From Synanceia verrucosa (lineage: Eukaryota; Chordata; Actinopteri; Perciformes; Synanceiidae): 64,000 bases of DNA. Positions within the stretch are counted from its first letter, which is position 1, and each line of letters opens with the position of its first letter. The position numbers were made by a program, and so were the translations under genes. Positions 46,584 to 56,387 of the stretch are shown here, piece by piece. The notes under the pieces were generated by a model. That model was not told where the DNA came from, ran no database searches, and worked only from the letters and a program-made list of their open reading frames with translations. Location of the stretch: positions 2,322,001 to 2,386,000 of the forward strand of contig CM056555.1 in NCBI GenBank assembly GCA_029721515.1, given 5' to 3'.

Positions 46584-49072
46584 CTACAGAAACATGTGCC
46601 TCCACACACTGACCATTCAACACATCAGACATGTAATAAGGACATAAACCACATGTATGATGGATAATTTCTATCTTTTTCATTTTCCCTTGCTTGTTTT
46701 TTAATGTATACATATTTAATGAGCATTGCTGTGGATATCACAAAAACAACTTTCCAGAGTAAACATGTTTAATGTTAGATTTTTCTCAGCATTAGCATTT
46801 TTTTTTTTTGCTTTTAACAGTAACAGAACATAACAAGAGGAAACCAAAAGCTCAGAAGTCAAAACTAAAACAGAGATCCACTGAGGTCTCTTTACAACAC
46901 TGAAGCATGACTAACTCACATAACACCACATGCATATTTGCACACGTGTGTGACACACTAACAAGGTGAGTCATGAAAGATACATGTGATAGACGCACAC
47001 ACACACACACATAGACGTACATTAATGAGTCACCGTTACAAAGCTATAGAGTCATGCCTGGAAACATATTCATTATTCAGAGGCGTAGCCCCTACTGACA
47101 CAACACATTCACATCAACACGATCGCGTGTGCATGAACGCATCGCGGCCTGACATGAATCCAGGGCAAACAACCACTGAGCAGTCAACAGGAAGTCAACA
47201 AACCAGACGAGGCTATTTTTCACGTGTGTGGCCGCACACCTCGTCTGTTTGCAGATACTGAGAGTTGAACTCTTGCAAGAAATTTCTTGCATTTAATAAT
47301 TGAATTTGAAATTCACAATAATGCAGAGAAATAAAAGTTCCAGTATGCGAGATCCCATGCACAATGCCCCTCCAAAACCATACAAATGTAAGAAAAAAGA
47401 GGAGGCCACCATTAAATTTAAAAAAAAATCTAAATGAATGAAATAGTCAATAACATGTTGCCAAACTCTGCAAAATATTCCTGTTTATTTTTTCTGATTG
47501 TGTTAGTGTGTAATGACAAATTTAACTGGGCTGGAGCAGCTTTTTGTTTTCAGTTAAGTAAAATAAATCTGTGAGCCAGACAGACGGTGAGTGCTTACCA
47601 AATTAGAGGCTTTTATTCCGAAATTCTAAGCCACAAAGGCATCGAGTGGCTTAATCATCAGTAAACTAGCTCAGTCCTTTAACACAATAAGACTAAATAG
47701 TCTCCAATATCATATTTTATCTACCACTGTGAGATTTATTTCTTAAATCACAAAATAAGGACTCTCTGAGATTTGAGTTACTTAACTGCATATATTAAGA
47801 TCTGAATTAATTGTAGAAACTATGAAAGCAAACAGACTCTAAAGTTTTACCCTCAGTTATAATCCTCAATGTTTATTTATTGCCAGTGCAGTGCAGTTTT
47901 GTGCCGCCCTTCATCAGGTCATATGTGCAAAAGTAGAACAACGTTTTGTACAGCTGGGGAACTTGAGGACGTGACTTTGAGACAAGAAAAACTTTGCAAA
48001 AAGCAGGTCGTAATTAAAGCACAGAGGCAGCTAACTTGTACATGACAGATCGTATGTGTTTGCTGTATACACATGTTCATAATTAATGTGAGTGTCTTGA
48101 TTTATTGATGATAAAATGCTCCATGTGAAGCGTAAAGAAAAAAACATCTCTCTCCACCTCCAGGGACGTTCAGTTTGTGGTGTCATCCCAAGTTTGAGGA
48201 CCGCTGTCACTCGGTGGTGGAGTTCATCGAGCGAGCTATCATGCACTCCAAGAACGGCAAATTCCTCTACTTCCTGCGCTCCAGAGTCCCAGGTGAAATA
48301 TAGGTCACATATGTACATACATATATGTTTATATTCTGCACGCAGCCGCCAGTCGATCAAAAATGGATGTGAGCGTCCACTTTGTGAGAAGTGGCTGAGA
48401 GACTCCATCTTTGTGTGGTTTGTCCTCCTGAGCGTCAGTGTGAGAAGAAAGTACATTTACTCAAATACTGCAGTTAAGTGCACTTTTGAGGTACTGACTC
48501 CCTCATCCACCATCCTCCTGCCACTAGAGCACCTAATGTGGATTAATCCGCCGTGGAAAATAGTGCCCTACAAACATCCACTATTTTCTTCTGTTGGTTT
48601 TATAAAAAAAAATATAAATTAAATAATAATAATATAATTAGAAATAATAAATAATAATGAAAGCCTCTTTCTTTATGAAATGAATCATGTTTTAAATGTG
48701 TATTAATGGACTAACTCTCTGTTTGTTTTTGGGCTTGTCTTTTTTTAAGTCAACAACTTACAGCTGGTTCAACATGGCTGAGTGTTCTGTCCTGTCCTGT
48801 AAAAAGCTTTTTTGATATCCTTTAGTTCAATAAGAATAAAAAATAAAATAAATTAACAGCAATAAAAAATAATTATAAATAAATGAATAAATATTTAGAA
48901 AATTAATTAAATAGATAATAATAATGATAAGTAAAAAAAAAACACAATGAGAAAATAATCCAATTTTAATACTAACATATAATTTAAGTAATTATTCTGT
49001 GTTTTTCATGATATTTGTTGATGATAACACCAGCTTTATCTGTTAACTGCAGATGATGAACCATAACACGTT

Positions 49073-49126
<54 letters not shown>

Positions 49127-49926
49127 GCAGGGCTTCCTCCCACCCCAGTTCAGCTGCTGTATCCTGTATCTCGCTTCAGCAACGTGAAGTCTCTACAACA
49201 TCTCTGTCGCTTCTGCATCCGACAAATGGTCCGCATCGACCACATCCAGGAGCTTCCACTGCCCAGGTACATGTGATCCTACATATATCCACCTGCTGGG
49301 ACCTTTTGAAAACTCAACTGTGTCAGGCTTCCTGAGGCAAAGTGACTGTGGTCTTTACTGTGAGGAACTTTGTTATGACCTACTGTACATGAGCGAGAAG
49401 TTTGTCTATTTCTACAGGTAGTCATGAAAAAGTAAAGGACCTCAGGAACACCACCGTCTTTGTCCACAAAGTTAAAACTCCTTATAGTAGCTTTACATAT
49501 TTGTCTCTTTGCTCATAATTAACCATATTAAGTTGATTTTGGGCTCTTTTTTAACACTTTAGTGCACATTTTGTTGAGTTACATTGTGTTACAGAAGATC
49601 ACGTTGCTATGCTTAAAAAGTATGTCCCCTGTTTGTGGGACTAATAAAGTATTATCTTATCTTAAAATCACCCTGAGGAGAATTAGTTTGTCTCCATTTT
49701 AAATGGGATGTTGTTGCTAGCCACTCCAGCATGCAGAGCCGAGCGATTAAGCCGTCATTTCACAGTGCAAGTACTAACCCAATGTTCACCGCCACCTCTC
49801 TGCAGACCGCTGATATCTTACCTGAGTAAGTTTTATTACTACGACCCCGAGGAGGAGACGTACCTGTCAATCAAGAGCATCCGGAGGACGGTGGGAGCAG
49901 AGCAGGAGGCCGAGTCGCAGACGTAG
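36778..49926 (+). CDS. socs7: Suppressor of cytokine signaling 7, complete, 9 coding exons
   Basis: Seen: exons 36778-38309, 39006-39085, 42109-42213, 43569-43703, 44311-44456, 45505-45673, 48164-48292, 49131-49266 and 49806-49926 (TAG). All phases fit; 850 residues. Order: long low-complexity N-terminus with Q8 (about 178-185) and DPTETSDALLVLEGLGSG (about 290-307); basic block KKGSLKIRLSKLFRTKSC (about 456-473); proline motifs (HPPTPPPPPRRSLSLL; LPLPPPPPPSHA) that in SOCS7/NAP4 bind SH3 proteins such as NCK; SH2 domain from 667 (CGWYWGPMNWEDAEMKLKG; FLVRDS with the phosphotyrosine-binding Arg at 694); SOCS box (SLQHLCRFCIRQMVRIDHIQ, LPLPRPLISYLSKFYYYDP). Known: SOCS-box proteins recruit Elongin B/C and Cullin 5 to ubiquitinate SH2-bound targets; SOCS7 acts on insulin, STAT and NCK signalling. 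Human SOCS7 is about 581 residues, so this N-terminus is much longer. Confidence 0.95.
38310..42108. other. socs7 introns 1-2
   Basis: Intron 1 (38310-39005) is unremarkable. Intron 2 (39086-42108, 3.0 kb) holds the inverted-end repeat at 40631-41290 and otherwise AT-rich sequence without recognisable features. Confidence 0.5.
40631..41290. mobile_element. Fold-back element with GTTAGCTTAGCTTAGCATAA ends
   Basis: The left end has CAGCTGGTTAGCTTAGCTTA and GCATAAAGACTGGAAACAGG. The right end is its reverse complement with few changes (CATTCTTTATGCTAAGCTAA, GCTAACTGCTGG). About 660 bp, AT-rich inside, no coding capacity. This end sequence is widespread in fish genomes. In socs7 intron 2. Confidence 0.55.
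42849..43566 (+). repeat. Polypyrimidine array (TCCTTCCTCTCC)n before socs7 exon 4
   Basis: About 715 bp of CCTTCCTGTCC, CCTCTCC and CCTTCTCG units, nearly all C and T with scattered G and only a handful of A. It runs straight into the TCCTCCAG acceptor of exon 4. No AG dinucleotide occurs from 42822 to 43566. Confidence 0.95.
44004..44041 (+). repeat. (GT)n microsatellite
   Basis: About 19 GT units in socs7 intron 4. Confidence 0.95.
46030..46245 (+). repeat. Dispersed fish repeat, copy 2
   Basis: Inverted homologue of 23389-23600, sharing GAGCTAGCAGCT, CTAACAGGCTAAAGCTACTA and GGAAGTACTTCC in reverse complement. In socs7 intron 6. Confidence 0.55.
46523..46581 (+). repeat. Alternating TG-CG-CA tract
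   Basis: TGTGTG, then CGCGCGCG, then about 20 CA units with no break in purine-pyrimidine alternation. The TG-CG-CA core is self-complementary. Confidence 0.95.
49077..49125 (+). repeat. (TG)n abutting the socs7 exon 8 acceptor
   Basis: About 24 uninterrupted TG units ending at TGCAG; exon 8 starts at 49131. The repeat takes the place of a polypyrimidine tract. Confidence 0.95.
49550..49665 (+). repeat. Retroelement 3' tail, different type
   Basis: GTCCCCTGTTTGTGGGACTA, then ATAAAGTATTATCTTATCTTA. The ATCTT-type terminal repeat is typical of another fish LINE/SINE 3' end. In socs7 intron 8. Confidence 0.5.
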
Positions 49927-52900
49927 CAGCAGAGATCTTCTCAGCTCAAGTGAGTTTCTGTTATGTTTGATATATATACTGTGTATAGTGAGGAATTTAA
50001 CCTTTTTAGACCCAAATTTGAGCCAGAACACTGGAATTCACTGAGAGGAATCCAGAATAACAAACAACCACTAAAACACATTTTTCTCTTCCGGAATGAC
50101 GGGAAATAACTGGAATCTCAGTCAATAAATAATGATAAAATGCTTTGATATATTTTTTTTTGTAAAACAGTAAATTCTAAAATTCCTGGATAACAACAAT
50201 AATTATATTTTAGCATTAAAGCTATCATTTTGATTAAAATTTTTGCACATGTTCAGTAGTTAAAAAGGAAAATATGTGTGACTCATGTGACTAAAATAAT
50301 TCATTTATATTAAATTTGATGACATGTAAAAGCAGCTCAGCTCTCATGCCTGCAGGTTTCTGTGTGGAGGACTGATCTGTACTGGTCTGCCAGTCTTCCA
50401 GCATCAGCCAATCAGAGTCTGTGGACGTCTCTGTGTCTCCAGCTGGACTTGGACGGACTCGTCTCTCTCCTGACTTGGACTAACAAAAAGAGGGACAGGT
50501 GTTTGCAGCTGGACGGCGGGACAACCGTCACTGAGACGCTGGACTCTGCCATCGTCTTCAGACGGACTGCAGAGACGTTCTCACCTGACAAACGTGTCGG
50601 TTTGAAAAAAGAACTTGATTTGCGAATTCTGCTGAAGCCACTGAATGGGACTTTTGAAACACACACAATGCACTGGTCAATTTGTACAACTGTTGTTTGC
50701 TGCCGTTTCCTTGTTTTTCCTTCCATGCTGTCAAAAAGAGGGTTTCTGGATAAAAAGGAGAGAAATGCACTCAGAGGCAGGGCAGCAGAGGCTCACCATG
50801 GCATCAGCGAGGAGGATTTTTTTATTGAGTTTTTTTCTGCCTGGTAATAACACAATTAAATTGGTGGCTGCAGTGTTAATGTAAGTTTAACTCAAGATGA
50901 AATATTTAAAACCCTTAATTTTAAAGTTTATACTTAAACATCCCAACAATTGAATTATAAGACCAAATTCCTTTTAGCAATTCAGTCTGACACTGGGATT
51001 CCTTTGTTTGTTAGCGAGAGTGGTTTAAAGTTATCATTGAGTATTAAGTTACCTCGTCATATCAATCAATGAAGAGACACCGAGAGTTAAGAGAGCTTAT
51101 AAATCTGTAGTTTTTAAAACTTGAGGCTCTTGCAGAGAGTCAGTTATAGCCCCTCCATGCTAAAATGGCCGACTTTAAAGCTAAAATAAACATGATCACA
51201 GCCTGATACAAATAACGGTTACTGGTCTCAATAGCTATTTATTATACTAAAGTTAAAGTTTGGCATAATTGAGGCTGCTTTGAGTGACAGGTGTGTGTCG
51301 TCTCAGATCGCTAGCTGTTAGCTAGCTGTTAGCTAGCTATGTCACCCAGGATGTAGCCGAAAGTCGACTTCCCACATTTTAATCTCACATACCAAGCTTT
51401 GTGACTGTTCAGCCCTCGGTGATCACCCTATGTTAAACCTGCAGGACCACGCCCACACCGATGATGTCACACCAGGTGTTTCTCATTAGCTTTCAGGTTA
51501 GCAGTTAGCGGTTAGCTGCTCTCTAGTGTTTTGATGTCACTACTGAAACGTGGTGGATTGTAGCTTCGCTGTTCACTCACAGCATCTGACCTCTGCTCAC
51601 TAAAATATTCTCCTCATTCTCAAAAACCTCACCAGGTCATGTTAGCGAGCACTTTCAGGTGTGCTAGAAGATATTTTGGAAAGTAGTGGTATCCTACGTT
51701 TCCTCCAGACAAGTGTTTTAAATCATATGAACACAGCTGGCTCACCACCAGACCAGTTTATACTATATTATACTATACTATACTAGTTTATACTATATTA
51801 TACTATACTATACTAGTTTATAAGATGCATCCGATCCTCATAGTGCCTCCTCCTGTAGTTGCATTTCATTTTGGTCAATTGAATCTCATTTCGGTGGATT
51901 ATTTTTGTATCTGTCGTTCTTACATGACATGATTTCAACACGTATAGTTGCTATATTTACATTTGGGCAGGAAACCACAGGCATAAGAAGAAATACACCA
52001 AAGAAAGGGTGAAAATTAGGAAACAAACAGCTGATTTGAACATAATCCAAATAGCTTGTTGGGAAAATAATGCAAAAAGGGAACCAGGTCACTTCCTTCT
52101 AATGTTGAGATGATAATAATGATTTTATTTCCTTATGGTTAATGCACTGATGGGTCTTAGAAAATGAAAATAAAACTTTAAAAGTTTTTGATACAGACAA
52201 AAGGTGATGAGCCTCTTTTTGTCCCACAATGCCCTGCCTCAGAGTGTCATGGCTCGTCTCCACCTGTCAGTATTATTTGTTGTAATGCCCAGGTGTATTT
52301 TGCTCATCCTATTTCTCAGTACCCTGAAGCTGGCTACTGTCTCAGCGTTTTCAGTAAAAAAAAAAAAAAAAAAAAAGAAACAAAGGAGAAAATAAACGTT
52401 GGTGTGTGGCATCCTTTTTATTTATTTATTTATTTATCTGAATGTTTTAATAAGATCAATATTACAGCTTGAACAAGTTTTCATCAAATAAAAAGAAAAA
52501 GCAAGAAACTAAAAGGATTTTAGAAACATTCAGATTATGTGTCCAAGACCAAAGAACCCACAGAAATATGTTTCAGTTATTTGGATGATTTTTTTTAAAA
52601 TTTAGTTTATATATAGGCCTAATTATTAATTTTATTTCCAAGCACTCTTGAGTACTTCCAACATTATTATTGTATTATGTGACTAGCGATGATAACCGTC
52701 TCCATGACAACCGAACAGCACCATATTATTTGAAAGCGTCAGAAAACAATGTAAGTTTGACCTAATGATGACCCTTCAATGTTCAAATCCTTGTATATCT
52801 GAAAGATGTGGAGGTACAAGGACTGTTAAATTAAGACATATTTAATTGTTGACCTAGAAATAGACATATTTGCATATATTCACTCTACAACGCTTTTAAA

Positions 52901-55900
52901 AGGTCATGTCTTATTTAAATTTTTATTAGTAAGGGCCTATTCAAGGTTTATCTGAAAAATATGGAGGTATAAGAACTGTTAGGAACAAAGGTGAGACATG
53001 TTTAATCACAGTGTTGGCCTATTCGCATATTTAAAACAGCTTTCACATCAACAGTGAGCTCAGAAACAAAAACTACACACACGCTAATAATGTAATATTA
53101 CATTCAACCATAATAAACACCATTCTGTGACTGAAGCCTGTTTGGCAGCAGGAAGTCCATTTTTCCATTTTATCAAATAATGTTGATTAGTTGTTTGGAT
53201 TATGAATGTCTGAAAGTTGTTTAAAGTATCTGATGAGGACGACAATATTCTGTTGATGAAACATTTTTTATTTTAGTAAAAGTAAAAAAAGTCACACAGC
53301 CTATTTTGGAATTAAACATGTATATATATATTATAATGATGCATTCATGAATAAGCATCTGTAGCTTATTTATATATCGCTTAATCTTAAACAAAATGTC
53401 ATTATTTATTAGAACAATAATCTAATTTTCCAGTGCAATATTGTCTTCCAGTATGTAGAAAGTAGAAAAAGATGGTGACATTCAAGTACAAGTACCTCAG
53501 GTTTGAATTTTGGCACAGTACTTGAGTAAACATCATATTTAAATACTCCATATAAGACAAAAACAGTTATTTTTCACATTTAAGAAGATAAAAACAGCAT
53601 TTTATTCCATGAAAAGGTACACAGATTATCAATATTGTATGTAATTAATTTTCTGTCAGTGGATTCTGTCATTTAATTGACTAATAGCTTCAGCTCTAAT
53701 TAGCTCTCTGTGAGCTAACTCTAAGGATTTCTCGTCATGGAAAGTGTTTCATTTTTCAACGGCAGCTCTATTCACTTTGAAATGTTTAAGGCTGAATACT
53801 CCCCGGCTGATGCTCACAAGTGAGATATCTCGGTTAAATTATGCAGCTCTTTCCCTCCACAGAGGTCCCTGGAGAGAAGGTGATAGACAGTATCTGCATC
53901 CTCCACCGCTAACTGCAGCACACTCCAGGTGAAGAGGGAGGAAGTGCTTTACGGCTAAAAGCAGGACTCGTTTCCAAAGCACTTTAAAGAAAAAAAAAAC
54001 CTCCCAGAGATGCAGGGAGAGGATGCACTGGAGGGAAACAGAGACGACTGCATGGTGAATAAGGTCAAGTGCACTCTTTATGGGGGGAATAAGCCTGTAT
54101 GAAAAGGGCCTGCATGCATTGTGGATGTGAAAAGAGTCACAGGGAACGAATCTCCCAATGAGAGACGGGGACGGCTTGTTGTGAAATAGCTGGAGGGAAA
54201 ATCAGAGGATGTGGACGACAGATGGGACCAACTGGGACGTTTCCACTAAAAGCTGGGATCATGTCAGCCTCTCCAGACCGAAAAGACAAATATTCAGTGA
54301 TCAAATCTGCTCAAAGTCCAAGCAGCCAAGTTGAGCTTTTTGCATTTTCGACAGTTACCATATATTTGTGTCTTGAATCGTCTGTTTTTGACAACAGTTG
54401 TGTTGAAGCCCCAGTTGGTACCTTTCCCTTTGGTTTACTGCAAAATAAATATATGTAGTCCAACTTTAACAACCAGTCAAAGACAAAAAATTCTGTTCAA
54501 TGCATGACCATTATCTAAACAAAGATAGATAAATATATCTATATTGATGTTTGCTTTATTCTGAGTTTGAATGTGTGACCAGAAAGAGGCTTTTATGATC
54601 AAGCTACTGTTGTGCAGCTTCTACCGATCATCATAAGAGTCAGCAGACAGCAGCTTGCACATGCTTGAGCAAAGTACAAAAATACAAATTTTAGATACTT
54701 ATACTTTACTAAAGTTTAATCTACTCCATTACATCTTAAAATATTGTATTTTATACTCTACTATATGATACAGTTTTAGTTGCCTTAAAATTAAGATTTT
54801 TTTATGCACAAAATATATAAAGAACTTAAAAAAATACAATATTTAGTTTTTTTATTTTTCATACAGATGTGAAGATTTGCTGCCATTCCTTTAAATATCT
54901 GTAATAATTGTGATGTGTTAGTAATCAGTCAATCAATCAATCAATTAATGCAGAATATAACCAGCAAATTAAGCAATAATGAAAATAATCATTATTTAAT
55001 TGTAACTACAAAAATATCCTCCTTTACATGAATACATGATGATATACTTACTTATATTTCCTGATTTCAGTGTAGAATAGGAGTTTTAGGGGGATATTTA
55101 CACTGGGTGTATGGCAGGCTGTTTTAACATTTAATAGCAAGACTGGATATATATATTACAGATATCTGTAATTCAGTTCTTCCCTAGTCAAAAAGAACAT
55201 TTGCGATATCTACAATGACATTCTTCTAGCCACAATTATCATTTCAGATATCCACAATGACATTCTTCCTAGGACAAATGACCAAATGACGTCACTTTTG
55301 CCATTCATGTGTATTGGGCTTTCAATTTCAGATATCCACAGTTACATTCTGGATATCTAGAATGTTCATTCTGGATATCTGCAATAGAATTCTTACTAGG
55401 AAAAGCTCCCATTTCAGATATCTTCAATCCAGATGTTACTAGTCATAATTTTCATTTCAGATATCCCAAATGAAAAACTATTCCAGATATCCAGAATGTA
55501 ATTTTGAATATCCATAATACATTGTGACTAGTAGAAATGTCATTATGGATATCCACAATTCGTATTATGACTAGTAAAAATGCTATTTTAGATATCAACA
55601 ATTAGCAACAACACAGTTGCAGATATCCACAAATGTACTGTTGCTATCTGATTTCATTTTGGATATCTGAAGTGAAAATTATAAAGTCACAATTGGATTG
55701 AAGATATCTGAGTTTTTCCTAGTATGAATTCTATTGCAGATAGGAGTATGGTTTGATTAAATGTTAAAACGGCTGACCATATGTGTGAATACTTTTACTT
55801 TGCACTGGAGGCAGGTGAGCATAGCTTTAACAGCAATTAACTACAAATCGATTAAGTCATAGACAGGCCAATAAGTGTAGTACTGCACATTAAAATACAT

Positions 55901-56070
55901 TTATAATCCGTTTACACTGGCTCACCGCAGTCAGTGTTGTCCCACATAACGGGCCGCTCCTCATAATAAAACATGGGACAGTTCAAACGGGTCACACACC
56001 AGTGACTCACAGCTCATTGATCGATGCGGGTGTCACTCTTGTCGTGGTCGACCTGCCCCTCAATAATCAC
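49927..56070. other. socs7 3' UTR and socs7-sp2 intergenic region
   Basis: The first about 950 bp are probably socs7 3' UTR, possibly with a UTR intron (49950-50355). The rest is AT-rich. It includes tandem TACTATATTATACTATAC units at 51760-51822, a run of about 21 A near 52357-52377 and the inverted-end element at 55110-55781. A 161-codon frame at 50362-50847 shows no known domain and is treated as UTR. Confidence 0.5.
55110..55781. mobile_element. TA-flanked miniature element with 14 GATATC palindromes
   Basis: The left end TATGGCAGGCTGTTTTAACA and the right end (reverse complement) TATGGTCAGCCGTTTTAACA continue to ATTTAAT, a roughly 26-bp inverted repeat flanked by TA on both sides. Inside, GATATC occurs 14 times between 55161 and 55708, mostly in contexts such as CAGATATCCACAATG and GGATATCTGCAAT. 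TA flanks suit a Tc1/mariner-type element, but the true outer edge may lie a few bases further out. Confidence 0.65.
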
Positions 56071-56383
56071 ATTGGTCGTTGGGGACGTCAGTGAAACCGA
56101 ATCCCGGTTGTAATAGGGCCCTGCTTGTTCTCGGTCTATCTTTCGGAAACGCCCCGGTTGAGCACAATCTCGACATTCTATTGGTCGATCCGTCATCTAT
56201 CGCTGACGTACAGAAATACTGTATTGTGATTTGCTGAATTAAATTTCAATCACACAGACGCTCATCATGATTGGTTGATACGCGTGTCAATCAATACTCC
56301 ATTGTACGCGGATTGGTGCAGCAGCGCGGGCGGATTCCTCCACGGGGCTCGGTCTTCAAGGCTCACGGAGAGCGAATGTCGTC
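56071..56383 (+). promoter_or_regulatory. sp2: sp2 promoter with four inverted CCAAT boxes
   Basis: ATTGG (CCAAT in reverse) occurs at 56071, 56180, 56270 and 56312, three of them followed by T plus C or T. CRE-like GACGTCA is at 56084 and TGACGTA at 56204. GC content rises towards the start, CGCGGGCGG lies at 56326-56334, and no TATA box is seen. This fits a TATA-less, NF-Y-driven promoter. Confidence 0.6.
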
Positions 56384-56387
56384 ATGA
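56376..56387 (+). promoter_or_regulatory. sp2: Three-codon upstream ORF overlapping the sp2 start
   Basis: ATG TCG TCA TGA: the stop TGA (56385-56387) overlaps the sp2 ATG (56384-56386) as ATGA. It is in a different frame from sp2. It would act only if transcription starts upstream of 56376. Confidence 0.55.

Larger units (their letters stand above)
44457..48163. other. socs7 introns 5-6
   Basis: Intron 5 (44457-45504) is extremely AT-rich around 44640-45180. Intron 6 (45674-48163) has the dispersed repeat at 46030-46245 and the alternating tract at 46523. Near 47890-48000 a minus-strand CCTGATGAAGGGCGGCAC motif resembles retroelement 3' regions, but I cannot place it. Confidence 0.45.

Noticed and set aside
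50362..50847. 161-codon plus-strand frame after socs7
   Set aside because: Lies in the expected 3' UTR, has no recognised domain and no splice link to socs7 coding phase.
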